Shown here: in pieces, positions 17,612-26,130 of the stretch
Layout: the number at the start of each line of letters is the position of its first letter
Position numbering within the stretch: position 1 is the stretch's first letter
Assembly (NCBI RefSeq): GCF_013466785.1
Contig: NZ_CP059163.1
Span: forward strand, 1,240,001 to 1,304,000
Length of the DNA stretch: 64,000 nucleotides
Direction: 5' to 3'
Source of the DNA: Nocardioides marinisabuli
GTDB lineage: Bacteria > Actinomycetota > Actinomycetes > Propionibacteriales > Nocardioidaceae
Made by a program: the position numbers and the translations under genes
The notes under the pieces: generated by a model
Databases searched by the model: none
Seen by the model: the letters and a program-made list of their open reading frames with translations, nothing else
What the model was told of the DNA's origin: nothing

Positions 17612-17672
17612 CGGGCCACCTGCCTCTCGCCCCACGCTGGCCGTGTCCGAGCTCGTGGCCATACTCGTCGCC

Positions 17673-18293
17673 ATGGAGTTCCAGGACGTCGTACGCCGCC
17701 GCCGGATGGTCCGCGACTACGCCGACCGGCCGGTGGCCCGCGAGCAGGTCGACCGGATGCTCGAGAACGCCACCCGAGCGCCCAGCGCCGGGTTCAGCCA
17801 GGGCTGGTCGTTCCTGGTGCTCGACACCCCCGACGACGTGCGCCGCTTCTGGCGCACGACCTCCGACGACGTCGACGACCCGGACCGCTGGCTGGCCGGG
17901 ATGATGCGCGCCCCCGTGGTGGTCGTGCCGTGCAGCAGCCGCGCGGCGTACCTCGACCGCTACGCCCAGCCCGACAAGGACGGCACCCGCCGGCGCAACG
18001 GCGCACCGGCCGGCGACCCGTGGACGGTGCCCTACTGGCACATGGACGCGGCGATGGCGAGCCTGCTGATCCTGCAGACCGCGGTCGACGAGGGGCTCGG
18101 CGCCTGCTTCTTCGGGCTGCCGCCGCACCGCGAGCCCGAGGTGCGCGAGGAGTTCGGGGTGCCCGACGACGTCGACCCGATCGGCGTGATCACGATCGGC
18201 CACCGCGCCGAGGGCACCGGCGCGAAGGGCTCGCCGGCCACCCGTCGCCGACGTCCGGTGGGCGACGTGGTGCACCGCGGCGGCTGGGGCTGA
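17673..18293 (+). CDS. Nitroreductase-family protein
   Basis: 206 residues beginning MEFQDVVRRRRMVRDYADRPV, the standard FMN-phosphate-binding Arg cluster of the family, with SAGFSQGWSFLVL and a GLGACFFGLP C-terminal segment. Such proteins are FMN-dependent, usually dimeric, NAD(P)H oxidoreductases; some are dehalogenase-like or F420-related. An internal upstream ATG would give a weaker start; 17673 is preferred because it matches the family start. Divergent from the hut genes with about 60 nt between. Confidence 0.85.
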   Translation: MEFQDVVRRRRMVRDYADRPVAREQVDRMLENATRAPSAGFSQGWSFLVLDTPDDVRRFWRTTSDDVDDPDRWLAGMMRAPVVVVPCSSRAAYLDRYAQPDKDGTRRRNGAPAGDPWTVPYWHMDAAMASLLILQTAVDEGLGACFFGLPPHREPEVREEFGVPDDVDPIGVITIGHRAEGTGAKGSPATRRRRPVGDVVHRGGWG

Positions 18294-18426
18294 GCAGGGG
18301 CGGAGGGGCACGGCACCAGTCCAGCCACCGCCGCGTGGCGGGTCAACGACCCCCGCCCCACCCGTGTCTCGGATGCGAGACCAGGTGGGACCGGGCGTTC
18401 GGCCCCGGGCCGGCCCCCGCACCGCG

Positions 18427-18432
18427 TAGCCT
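18427..18432 (+). promoter_or_regulatory. Leaderless -10 box of the M20 peptidase gene
   Basis: TAGCCT ends 7 nt before the GTG at 18440, with no ribosome-binding site between. This settles the start choice for that gene. Confidence 0.55.
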
Positions 18433-18439
18433 GCCGCCC

Positions 18440-19807
18440 GTGACCTTGAGGGAGGGCGCGGAGCAGTCGCGCGCGGTGGGCAAGCTGCAGGCACTCGTAC
18501 GGATCCCGACGGTGAGCCACCGCGACCCCGACCTGGTCGACACCGCCGCCTTCGACGCCTTCCTCGTCGAGCTCGAGACGCAGTTCCCGCTGCTGCACCG
18601 GCACCTGGACCTGACCCGGGTGCACACCCACGGACTCCTCTTCCACTGGCGCGGCGCGAGCGACGCGCGGCCCGTGGTGCTGATGGCCCACCTCGACGTG
18701 GTGCCCGTCGAGGGCGAGTGGCAGCACCCGCCCTTCAGCGGCGCGATCGCCGACGGCAGCATCTGGGGCCGCGGCACCCTCGACGACAAGGGCTGCCTGG
18801 TCGGCATCTGCGAGGCCGTCGAGACGCTCCTCGAGGCCGGGCACACCCCCGCCCAGGACGTGTGGCTCTCCTTCGGCTGCGACGAGGAGGTCTTCGGCCA
18901 CGCGGCGCCGCTGGCCGTCGACGAGCTGCGCCGGCGCGGCGTACGCCCGTGGTTCGTGCTCGACGAGGGCGGTGCCATCGCCTCGGAGGCCTTCCCCGGC
19001 GTCGGTGCGCCGATCGGGGTCATCGGCGTGACCGAGAAGGGCATCACCTCGGTCGAGCTGCGCGCCGAGGGCCGCGGCGGCCACGCCTCGACGCCCGCGC
19101 GCAACGGTCCGGTCGCCCGCGTCGCGCGCGCCGTCACCCGGCTCGAGAAGGCACCGCTGCCCGCGAGCCTGCCGGCCCCCACCATCGAGCTCTTCCGCCG
19201 CCTGGCGCCGCACGCACCGCTGCCGCTGCGGCCGCTGATGGCCAACGCCGAGCGGCTGCGCCCGGCGCTGACCCGGGTCCTGCTCGCGGCCGGCCCCGAG
19301 ACCGCCGCGATGACCCGCACCACCGTCGCGGTCACCACGCTGTCGGGCTCCCCCGCGCTCAACGTCATCGCCGCCACCGCCAAGGCCGGGGTGAACATGC
19401 GGCTGATGGTCGGCGACACCGTCGAGGAGGTGCTGGCCCACGTGCGCCGCACCGTCGGCAGGGGCGTCGAGGTCGACGTGGTCGAGAGCAGCGAGGCCAG
19501 CCCCGTCTCGCCGTACTCGACCACCGACGGCCGGGGCGGGCACGGCAGCGTCGACGAGGCGTTCGCGCTGCTCGAGGACACCATCACCGAGGTCTTCCCC
19601 GACGCCGTGCCGGCGCCGTACGTGATGATGGCCGCCACCGACGCGCGGCACTTCACCGCGATCTGCGAGCGGGTCTACCGCTTCGCGCCGTTCCGGATGA
19701 CCAAGCAGCAGCGCGAGTCGATCCACTCCTACGACGAGCACATCGGCGTCGAGGCCTTCCTCGACGGCGTCGACTGGTACCGCCGACTCCTCGAGAGGCT
19801 CCCGTGA
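18440..19807 (+). CDS. M20/M25/M40 metallopeptidase
   Basis: 455 residues. Zinc-ligand motifs: MAHLDVVPVEG, GRGTLDDKGCLVG (bridging Asp) and FGCDEEVFGH (catalytic Glu pair). The dimerisation domain carries RGGHASTPARNGPVARVARAV. The family includes carboxypeptidase S and aminoacylases that release amino acids from peptides or N-acyl amino acids; the substrate is not determined. It overlaps the following MFS gene by 4 nt, so the transporter may carry the enzyme's substrate or product. Confidence 0.88.
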   Translation: MTLREGAEQSRAVGKLQALVRIPTVSHRDPDLVDTAAFDAFLVELETQFPLLHRHLDLTRVHTHGLLFHWRGASDARPVVLMAHLDVVPVEGEWQHPPFSGAIADGSIWGRGTLDDKGCLVGICEAVETLLEAGHTPAQDVWLSFGCDEEVFGHAAPLAVDELRRRGVRPWFVLDEGGAIASEAFPGVGAPIGVIGVTEKGITSVELRAEGRGGHASTPARNGPVARVARAVTRLEKAPLPASLPAPTIELFRRLAPHAPLPLRPLMANAERLRPALTRVLLAAGPETAAMTRTTVAVTTLSGSPALNVIAATAKAGVNMRLMVGDTVEEVLAHVRRTVGRGVEVDVVESSEASPVSPYSTTDGRGGHGSVDEAFALLEDTITEVFPDAVPAPYVMMAATDARHFTAICERVYRFAPFRMTKQQRESIHSYDEHIGVEAFLDGVDWYRRLLERLP

Positions 19808-21261
19808 ACCGCTCCCTGCCCCCCGGCGCCCGTGGCCTGGCCACCGTCGTCGGCTTCCTCGTCGTCGTCGAGCTCGCCAGCGGCGTCCTGCAGGGCTACT
19901 ACACCCCGATCTTCAGCGACATCGCCGACCACCTGGGCATCCAGGACGCCGACGTCAACTGGTTCGAGGCCGCCCAGCTGCTGGTCTCGGCGCTGTGCGT
20001 GCCGCCGCTGGCCCGCCTCGGCGACCTCGTGGGCCACAAGAAGGTGCTGCTGATCTCGACCGCGGTCACCGCGGTCGCCTCGTGGGGCGTCGCCTTCGCA
20101 CCGTCCTTCGAGACCTTCCTGGTCGCCTGGGCGCTGCAGGGCTTCTACGTCGTGTGGCTGCCGCTCGAGGTCGCGATCATCTACCGGCGCACCGCCGGCT
20201 CCGGTCGCCAGGGCGTGCTCACCCGGCGCTCGGCCGCGGTCCTCGTCGGCGCCCTCGAGCTGGCCGTCATCATCGGCGCGCTGACCTCGGGGGCGCTGGT
20301 CGAGAGCACCTCGATGACCGTGCTGCTCGCGCTGCCGGCCGTCGTGGTCACCGCGTGCCTGGTCATCATCTGGATCGGCATCGACGACGCCCCCGGCGAG
20401 GCCACCGGCGGGTTCGACTGGCCGGGCCTGGGCCTGGTCACCGCCGCGCTGCTGCTGGTGATGGGTGGGCTGATCGCGGTCCGGCTCCAGGGCCCCGGCA
20501 GCGTGCTGCCGTGGCTGCTGATCGCGGCCGGGCTGGCTGTGCTGGTGCCGTTCCACCGTGTCGAGGCCGCCCGCGCCGACCCGATGATCGACGTCCGGCT
20601 GCTGGCGACCCGCGGCCAGTGGCCGGTGCAGCTGACCGCGTTCCTCTTCGGCATCTCGGTGCTCGGCGCCCAGATCCCGCTCTCGACCTTCGCGCGCACC
20701 GACCCCGACGTCGCCGGCTACGGCCTCGGCGCCGACGCCGCGTTCGTCTCCACGCTCGTGGGCGTCTACGTCGTCTTCCTGGCCGTCGGCGCCCTCACCC
20801 TGCCGCTGACCGCCCGCCTGCTCGGCCCCCGCGGGGCGCTGGTGGCCGGCGCCCTGCTGGTGGCGCTGGGCTACGGGCTGTTCCTGCCCTTCCACGACTC
20901 CACGACCCAGACCCTGGTCAACATGGCGATCGCGGGCATCGGCTCCGGCGCCCTGGTGGCGGCGCTGCCGGCCACCGCGGCGGCCGCCGCCCCGCCCGAC
21001 CGCACCGGCTTCGCGACCGGCATGACCAACGCGACCAAGACGGTCGGCGGCGCCTTCGCCAGCTCGGTCTTCGCGATCGCCCTGGCCTCCACCGGCTCCC
21101 TCGGCGAACCGGGCGCGGGCCAGGCGCCGCTGTCGGGCTACCTGACCGTGTGGGCGATCTGCTCGGTCTCGGCCGTCGTGGCCGCCCTGGTGCTCCTGAT
21201 GATGCCGCGACCCGTCGAGACCGTGCCCGACACGGCGCTCGACGCCGTGCCCGTCGGCTGA
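19804..21261 (+). CDS. MFS transporter, 14-helix DHA2 type
   Basis: 485 residues, about 14 membrane segments. Motif A-like RLGDLVGHKKVLL follows segment 2, and NATKTVGGAFASSVF appears late, as in DHA2 drug exporters. The GTG overlaps the peptidase stop (GTGA). Proton-driven export is expected; substrate unknown. The tight coupling to a peptidase gene is the only hint to its job. Confidence 0.87.
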   Translation: MNRSLPPGARGLATVVGFLVVVELASGVLQGYYTPIFSDIADHLGIQDADVNWFEAAQLLVSALCVPPLARLGDLVGHKKVLLISTAVTAVASWGVAFAPSFETFLVAWALQGFYVVWLPLEVAIIYRRTAGSGRQGVLTRRSAAVLVGALELAVIIGALTSGALVESTSMTVLLALPAVVVTACLVIIWIGIDDAPGEATGGFDWPGLGLVTAALLLVMGGLIAVRLQGPGSVLPWLLIAAGLAVLVPFHRVEAARADPMIDVRLLATRGQWPVQLTAFLFGISVLGAQIPLSTFARTDPDVAGYGLGADAAFVSTLVGVYVVFLAVGALTLPLTARLLGPRGALVAGALLVALGYGLFLPFHDSTTQTLVNMAIAGIGSGALVAALPATAAAAAPPDRTGFATGMTNATKTVGGAFASSVFAIALASTGSLGEPGAGQAPLSGYLTVWAICSVSAVVAALVLLMMPRPVETVPDTALDAVPVG

Positions 21262-21321
21262 GCACCGATCCGAGTACCCGGGCTCACGACTGAGCAGGGG
21301 CCCGCGGGGAAGGCTGTGCCC

Positions 21322-21681
21322 ATGAGCTCCCCCACCACCCCCACCCCGACGTCGTACGGCGCCCCGCCGGGCCGCTCGCCCCGCGCCCGCACGGCGTACC
21401 GGGTCGCCACCCGGGTCGTGCTGGGCCTCAGCGCCCTCGCCCTGGTCGGCGTGGTGGCCCTGTGCGTGGCCGGCGCCACCGACCCGAGCGAGTACGCCGA
21501 CTTCTACTACCTCTTCGCCGTCCTCCTGGCCGCGCCGGTGCTCCTGGCGCTGGCGCTGACCTGGGCGGCCCGCCGGCTGCGCCCCCGCGCCCCGCGGGTC
21601 TCGCTGGCGCTGGCCTGCGTCGCCGCCGCCGGCATGACGTGGCTGGCGTTCGGCGCCCTCGCCGTGCTGTGGCCGATGTGA
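21322..21681 (+). CDS. Small membrane protein, three segments
   Basis: 119 residues: a Pro/Ser/Thr-rich tail of about 30 residues, then three hydrophobic segments (about 36-53, 64-83, 94-115) with charged loops (DPSEYADFYYLF). I chose the ATG at 21322 over the GTG 6 nt upstream, because AGGCT plus GTGCCC before the ATG looks like a leaderless start. No family recognised. It overlaps the next small membrane gene by 4 nt. Confidence 0.65.
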   Translation: MSSPTTPTPTSYGAPPGRSPRARTAYRVATRVVLGLSALALVGVVALCVAGATDPSEYADFYYLFAVLLAAPVLLALALTWAARRLRPRAPRVSLALACVAAAGMTWLAFGALAVLWPM

Positions 21682-21989
21682 CGGCGCCGCGCTCCCCGGG
21701 CGCGGCCTACGCCGTGCCGGCGCTGCTCGCGCTGGTGACCTGCGCCCTCGCCCTGGCGGCGGCGGTCGCGCTGGGGGCCCAGGCCTGGGTCGACCCCGAC
21801 CCGTGGGCGGGGGTGGGCTTCGTCTACGTCGTCATCCTCGCCGCCCCGGCGCTGACGTCGCTGGCGCTGCTGGGCGCCGCCCACCGCGCCCGGCGGCACA
21901 GCCCCGGCCGCGCCCGGGCGCTGGCCTGGACCGCGCTCGGCCTGGTCGGCCTGGTCGGGCTCGCGGCCAGCCGCCACCTCGCCTACTGA
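21678..21989 (+). CDS. Small membrane protein, three segments
   Basis: 103 residues from a GTG that overlaps the upstream stop (GTGA). Three hydrophobic segments with a WVDPDPWAGVGFVYVVILAAP loop-helix, similar in plan to the gene before it, suggesting the two arose by duplication or act together. No named family, no catalytic residues. Probably in the cytoplasmic membrane. Confidence 0.6.
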   Translation: MTAPRSPGAAYAVPALLALVTCALALAAAVALGAQAWVDPDPWAGVGFVYVVILAAPALTSLALLGAAHRARRHSPGRARALAWTALGLVGLVGLAASRHLAY

Positions 21990-22052
21990 CCGATCTCCCA
22001 CCGAAGTCCCACCACGACCACGCCGGCCACGGCCGAGGACCAGGATGTGCCC

Positions 22053-22406
22053 ATGACCACCGACCCCGGGCTCGAGAGCCGCTCCGCCACCACCGGCGAG
22101 CCCCGCCCCGACCGCGCCGCACGACGCAGCCCGGCGCTGCGGCGTACCGCGCGTGCCACGCTCGTGCTCGACGCGCTGGCCGTCGCCGGGTGCGTCGCCC
22201 TGGCCGTCGCCTTCTCCGTCGACCCGCTCGCCGTCGCGGTGGCGATCATGCTGCTGGTCCCCTTTCTCGTCTCCGCCGTGGTGGTGCTGGTCGGCGCACG
22301 GGTGCGTGACGCCGCCTTCGCCTGGCTGCTGGTCGGACCCGCCTGCGCCGGCACGCTGGGGCTGCTCGCGCTGGTGCTGGTGCAGTGGCGCTTCAACGCC
22401 TTCTGA
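22053..22406 (+). CDS. Small membrane protein
   Basis: 117 residues. A charged N-terminal tail of about 35 residues, then three hydrophobic segments (ATLVLDALAVAGCVALAVAF, then VAVAIMLLVPFLVSAVVVLV, then a last one ending LVLVQW). The ATG at 22053 follows AGGAT plus GTGCCC, again resembling a leaderless start. Third of three adjacent small membrane genes of similar size; function unknown. Confidence 0.6.
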   Translation: MTTDPGLESRSATTGEPRPDRAARRSPALRRTARATLVLDALAVAGCVALAVAFSVDPLAVAVAIMLLVPFLVSAVVVLVGARVRDAAFAWLLVGPACAGTLGLLALVLVQWRFNAF

Positions 22407-22459
22407 GCCCTGGTCGGCTCGGACCCACCGCCTAGGATCGGGACCAGGGAGGTGGCGAC

Positions 22460-23083
22460 ATGTCCGAGGAGCCGCACCGCCGCGCCGACGCCGCGCGGCC
22501 CACCGACGAGTCCCAGGCCGCCGACGAGGTCGAGCGGCGCAAGCGCAGCGGCGAGAGCATCGCCGCCGCCCGGATCGGCAACCAGACCGCCTGGGTCGAC
22601 CAGCAGGTCCGGGTGGCGATGGCCAAGGGCGAGTTCGACGACCTGCCCGGCAGCGGGCGCCCCATCGAGGACCTCGGCTCCGAGCACGACCCCGACTGGT
22701 GGGTCAAGCGCCTCGTCGAGCGCGAGCAGATCACCGGCGTGCTGCCCCCGAGCCTGCAGCTGCGCAAGGACGACGCCGAGCTCGACGCCCGCCTCGACGC
22801 CCTCACCGTCGAGCGCGAGGCCCGGCGCGAGGTCGAGGACTTCAACGCCCGCGTCATCCGCGCCCGCTACACCCCCGCCGACGGCACGCCCCCGCTCATC
22901 ACCATGCCCCGCGACGTCGAGGCCACCCTCGCCGCCTGGGCCGAGCGGCGTACGGCGCGCGCGGCCGCCGTCCGCGCCCAGGTGCAGGCCCAGGCGCTGG
23001 CCGCCGCCACCCGCCCGCCCCGCCGCCCCTGGTGGCGCCGCTCCCGCCCCGGCCCCGCCGAAGGTTCATCGGGTACCCGATGA
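22460..23083 (+). CDS. DUF1992 (DnaJ-homologue-subfamily-C-like) protein
   Basis: 207 residues. The DUF1992 core is clear: ESIAAARIGNQTAWVDQQVRVAMAKGEFDDLPGSGRPIEDLG followed by DPDWWVKRLVEREQI. The rest is charged helix and an Arg/Pro-rich tail. Family function is unknown; it has no J domain despite its common name. A GGGAGG ribosome-binding site lies before the ATG. The stop codon falls inside the first of two copies of a palindromic repeat. Confidence 0.88.
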   Translation: MSEEPHRRADAARPTDESQAADEVERRKRSGESIAAARIGNQTAWVDQQVRVAMAKGEFDDLPGSGRPIEDLGSEHDPDWWVKRLVEREQITGVLPPSLQLRKDDAELDARLDALTVEREARREVEDFNARVIRARYTPADGTPPLITMPRDVEATLAAWAERRTARAAAVRAQVQAQALAAATRPPRRPWWRRSRPGPAEGSSGTR

Positions 23084-23149
23084 AACTGGCGCCACCGGGC
23101 TGAACCTTCGTGCAGGTAGCGCGAGGTCCATCGGGTACCCGATGAAACT
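23063..23149. repeat. Two direct copies of a 25-bp palindromic element
   Basis: Copies at 23063-23087 and 23125-23149 differ at one position (GGTY then CATCGGGTACCCGATG then AAACT). Copy 1 is a 20-bp perfect palindrome (TTCATCGGGTACCCGATGAA, 23065-23084) nested in an outer inverted repeat (CGAAGGTTCA at 23059, TGAACCTTCG at 23101). It may be a terminator for the DUF1992 gene, operators for the next gene, or a REP-like repeat. Confidence 0.75.
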
Positions 23150-23215
23150 CCCGCCGGGCCCCTCCACACCCCACCGCTGTCAGATCCGTCATACCCACGG
23201 GTAATGCTTCGCTGC

Positions 23216-23221
23216 TACTTT
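23216..23221 (+). promoter_or_regulatory. Leaderless -10 box of the first CitE-like gene
   Basis: TACTTT ends 7 nt before the ATG at 23229. No ribosome-binding site is present, so the message probably begins at the start codon. Confidence 0.55.
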
Positions 23222-23228
23222 CGCGCGC

Positions 23229-24323
23229 ATGCCCAGCTCGAGCCGCAGCGCCAAGGACTTCTTCCGCCCCCTCGCCGTGGGGGCGCCGACCCCGCCGACG
23301 GAGATCCCGGCCCGCCCGAGCCGGGCGATCCACTTCTTCGACCCCAGCAACGCCAAGATGGCGGCGAAGATCCCGCAGATGGTCGGCAGCGTCGACGTGC
23401 TGCTCGGCAACCTCGAGGACGCCGTCAAGGCCGACAACAAGGAGGCCGCCCGCGAGGGTTTGGTGAAGATCGCCCAGGAGACGGACTTCGGGCCGACCCA
23501 GCTCTGGACCCGGATCAACGCCCTCGACAGCCCCTGGGTGCTCGACGACCTGACCACGCTGGTGCCGGCGATCGGGCACAAGCTCGACGTGATCATGGTG
23601 CCGAAGGTGCAGGGCGCCGAGGACATCCACTACGTCGACCGGCTGCTGGCCCAGCTGGAGGCCAAGGCCGGGCTAGAGAAGCCGATCCTGGTGCACGCGA
23701 TCCTCGAGACCGCGCGCGGCGTGGCCAACGTCGAGGAGATCTGCGGCGCCAGCCCCCGCATGCAGGGCCTCTCCCTGGGCCCGGCCGACCTGGCCGCCGA
23801 CCGCCGGATGAAGACCACCCGGGTCGGCGGCGGCCACCCCGGCTACCTGGTCCGCCAGGACCCCGACGGCTCCGGCGAGGAGGCGATCAACGGCGCCCGC
23901 ACGACGTACCAGCAGGACCTGTGGCACTACACGATCGCCCGGATGGTCGACGCGTGCGCGATGCACGGCATCTACCCCTACTACGGCCCCTTCGGCGACA
24001 TCGCCGACGTGGTGGCCTGCGAGGACCAGTTCCGCAACGCCTTCCTGCTCGGCTGCGTCGGCACCTGGAGCCTGCACCCCAAGCAGATCGCGATCGCCAA
24101 CCGCGTCTTCAGCCCCAGCGTCGAGGACGTCACCCACGCCCGGCGCGTGGTCGCCGCGATGGGCGACGGCACCGGCGCGGTGATGCTCGACGGCAAGATG
24201 GAGGACGACGCCTCCCTCAAGCAGTGCCTGGTGATGGTCGAGCTGGCCGAGGAGCTGGCCGCGATCGACCCCGACCTGAAGAAGCAGTACGACGCGATCA
24301 CCCTGCCCGGAGAGGACGCCTGA
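23229..24323 (+). CDS. HpcH/HpaI aldolase / CitE-like CoA-ester lyase, long form
   Basis: 364 residues. CitE fold: [22 protein letters not shown] (metal-site region), [24 protein letters not shown] with the metal-binding Glu, [12 protein letters not shown], and [10 protein letters not shown]. The long form with a roughly 40-residue N-terminal extension resembles L-malyl-CoA/beta-methylmalyl-CoA lyases. It should split or form malyl-CoA-type thioesters with Mg2+. A second, shorter paralogue follows at once, as in the mcl1/mcl2 pairs of the ethylmalonyl-CoA pathway; that pathway link is inference. Confidence 0.85.
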   Translation: MPSSSRSAKDFFRPLAVGAPTPPTEIPARPSRAIHFFDPSNAKMAAKIPQMVGSVDVLLGNLEDAVKADNKEAAREGLVKIAQETDFGPTQLWTRINALDSPWVLDDLTTLVPAIGHKLDVIMVPKVQGAEDIHYVDRLLAQLEAKAGLEKPILVHAILETARGVANVEEICGASPRMQGLSLGPADLAADRRMKTTRVGGGHPGYLVRQDPDGSGEEAINGARTTYQQDLWHYTIARMVDACAMHGIYPYYGPFGDIADVVACEDQFRNAFLLGCVGTWSLHPKQIAIANRVFSPSVEDVTHARRVVAAMGDGTGAVMLDGKMEDDASLKQCLVMVELAEELAAIDPDLKKQYDAITLPGEDA

Positions 24324-24324
24324 G

Positions 24325-25191
24325 ATGACCGACGTGACCCCCCTGCGCAGCGTCCTCTACATGCCCAGCTCCAACGAGCGGGCGCTCGAGAAGGCCAAGT
24401 CGATCGCCTGCGACGGCCTGATCCTCGACCTCGAGGACGCCGTCGCCCCCGACGCCAAGCCCGCCGCCCGCGACCAGGCCGCCGCGGCCGCCTCGTCCGG
24501 CGAGTACGGCCGGCGCACCGTGACGATCCGCGTCAACGGCATCGGCACCGAGTGGCACGACGACGACATCGTCGCCGCCGCCCAGGCCGGCCCTGCCGGC
24601 GTCGTGGTGCCCAAGGTCAACAGCGCCGAGGAGGTCCGCACCCTGGTCGCCGCTCTCGAGAAGGCCGGCGCCCCCGACCACACCCGCCTGTGGGCGATGG
24701 TCGAGACCCCCGAGGCGATCTTCAACGTCCGCGAGATCGCGGCCGCCTCCGACCGGCTCGCGGTGCTCGTGATGGGCACCAACGACCTGGTCAAGGAGCT
24801 GTACGCCGAGCACGTGCCCGGCCGCGCCCCGCTGCTGACCTCGCTGTCGCTGAGCCTGCTGGCCGCCCGGGCCGCGGGCGTGCAGATCCTCGACGGCGTC
24901 TACAACGACGTCAAGGACGCCGAGGGCTTCCTCGCCGAGTGCGCCCAGGGCCGCCAGATGGGCTTCGACGGCAAGACGCTGATCCACCCCGGCCAGGTCG
25001 CGCCCGCCAACGAGCAGTTCGCGCCCTCGCCGGAGGCGGTCGAGGACGCCCGCGGCCTGATCCAGGCCTGGGAGGACGGACAGGGCTCCGGCGTGGTGAC
25101 CTACAAGAACAAGATGGTCGAGAACCTGCACGTCGAGTCCGCCCGGCGCACCCTCTCGATCCACGAGGCCGTGCAGGCGCTCGAGTCCTGA
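24325..25191 (+). CDS. CitE-like CoA-ester lyase/thioesterase, short form
   Basis: 288 residues. RSVLYMPSSNERALEKAKS opening, GLILDLEDAVAPDAK, VRVNGIGTEW-type substrate strand, VETPEAIFNVREI (metal-binding Glu), MGTNDLVKEL, GKTLIHPGQV. One nt after the stop of the long paralogue, so co-transcribed. By analogy with Mcl2 it may be a (3S)-malyl-CoA thioesterase or a beta-methylmalyl-CoA lyase; the sequence alone does not decide. GAG-GACGCC before the ATG is a weak ribosome-binding site. Confidence 0.85.
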   Translation: MTDVTPLRSVLYMPSSNERALEKAKSIACDGLILDLEDAVAPDAKPAARDQAAAAASSGEYGRRTVTIRVNGIGTEWHDDDIVAAAQAGPAGVVVPKVNSAEEVRTLVAALEKAGAPDHTRLWAMVETPEAIFNVREIAAASDRLAVLVMGTNDLVKELYAEHVPGRAPLLTSLSLSLLAARAAGVQILDGVYNDVKDAEGFLAECAQGRQMGFDGKTLIHPGQVAPANEQFAPSPEAVEDARGLIQAWEDGQGSGVVTYKNKMVENLHVESARRTLSIHEAVQALES

Positions 25192-25197
25192 GCCCGG

Positions 25198-25225
25198 GCT
25201 GAGCGGGGCTGGGTCCGCGCTCAGC
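25198..25225. terminator. Bidirectional hairpin holding the MmcQ stop codon
   Basis: GCTGAGCG (25198-25205) pairs with CGCTCAGC (25218-25225) over 12 nt. The right arm contains the reverse stop of the MmcQ/YjbR gene; the lyase stop lies 7 nt to the left. Convergent junction. Confidence 0.5.
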
Positions 25226-25616
25226 GGCCGTCGAGGCGCGCCACCCGGCGCGCCCCGGCGGTGCGCCGGTACGAGGCGTCGAGCAGCTCGGCGACCTCGT
25301 CCCAGTCCGAGCCCTCCAGGTCGAGGTCGACGCCCAGCCAGCCCGACGGACCGAGGTAGGCCGGCACGAAGACCCGCGGGTCGTCGACCAGCGCCTGGCG
25401 GTCGTCGGGGTCGGTCAGCACCATCACGGCCTGCTCGTGCTGCACGTAGCTGCCGGCCACCTTCACCGAGCCGCCGTAGTAGGCGAACACCTTCGTGGTG
25501 AAGAAGGCCGGGCGGCCGTGGCTGACCTTCTCGGCGGCGTCGGGCAGCGCGAGCGCCAGGGTGCGCACGCGGGCCAGGACCGGGTCGTCGTCGTCGTACA
25601 TCTGCGGGTGCGGCAC
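25221..25616 (-). CDS. MmcQ/YjbR-family DNA-binding-fold protein
   Basis: 131 residues from a GTG giving [25 protein letters not shown], followed by [21 protein letters not shown] and a final [18 protein letters not shown]. This is the CyaY-like MmcQ/YjbR fold. Members have been proposed to bind DNA, but their role is unsettled. The longer reading upstream is rejected because family proteins begin at this point. Convergent with the lyase pair, divergent from dtd. Confidence 0.82.
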   Translation of the reverse strand: MPHPQMYDDDDPVLARVRTLALALPDAAEKVSHGRPAFFTTKVFAYYGGSVKVAGSYVQHEQAVMVLTDPDDRQALVDDPRVFVPAYLGPSGWLGVDLDLEGSDWDEVAELLDASYRRTAGARRVARLDGR

Positions 25617-25683
25617 CGCCCCAGACTGCTCGACCCGCGGGGCGGCGTCCAGGCCGCAGCCGGTCCTGGGCCACGATGGGTGC

Positions 25684-26115
25684 GTGCGAGCCGTCATCCA
25701 GCGAACCCTGCGTGCCAGCGTCACCGTCGACGGCGAGGTGGTCGGCCACACCGACCGGCCCGGGCTGCTGGTCTACCTCGGCGTCACCCACGACGACGGC
25801 CCGGCCGACGTCGCCTGGACCGCCCGGAAGATCTGGGAGCTGCGGGTGCTGCGCGAGGAGCGCTCGGCCTCCGACGACGACGCCCCGGTGCTGGTGGTCA
25901 GCCAGTTCACCCTCTACGGCGACACCCGCAAGGGCCGCCGCCCCTCCTGGTCGGCCGCCGCCCCGGGCCCCGTCAGCGAGCCGTTGTACGACGCGCTGTG
26001 CGGCGAGCTCGAGCGCCTCGGCGCCCACGTGGAGCGCGGCCGCTTCGGCGCCGACATGCAGGTCGAGAGCGTCAACGACGGCCCGATCACGATGCTGCTC
26101 GACAGCCCCCGCTGA
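25684..26115 (+). CDS. dtd: D-aminoacyl-tRNA deacylase
   Basis: 143 residues, the standard length. Removes D-amino acids (and glycine from tRNA-Ala) from mischarged t[24 protein letters not shown] at the start, the [17 protein letters not shown] motif that forms the active site, and the cross-subunit [11 protein letters not shown] near the end (usually NDGPVT). Works as a cytosolic homodimer. GTG start; a CACGAT box 6 nt upstream hints at a leaderless message. Confidence 0.93.
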   Translation: MRAVIQRTLRASVTVDGEVVGHTDRPGLLVYLGVTHDDGPADVAWTARKIWELRVLREERSASDDDAPVLVVSQFTLYGDTRKGRRPSWSAAAPGPVSEPLYDALCGELERLGAHVERGRFGADMQVESVNDGPITMLLDSPR

Positions 26116-26130
26116 GCGCGGCCGCTCAGC
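26111..26130. terminator. Perfect hairpin whose arms contain both stop codons
   Basis: GCTGAGCG-CGGC-CGCTCAGC. The left arm carries the dtd TGA (26113-26115) and the right arm the reverse TGA of the patatin gene (26126-26128), so one 20-bp palindrome ends both genes. Confidence 0.6.
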
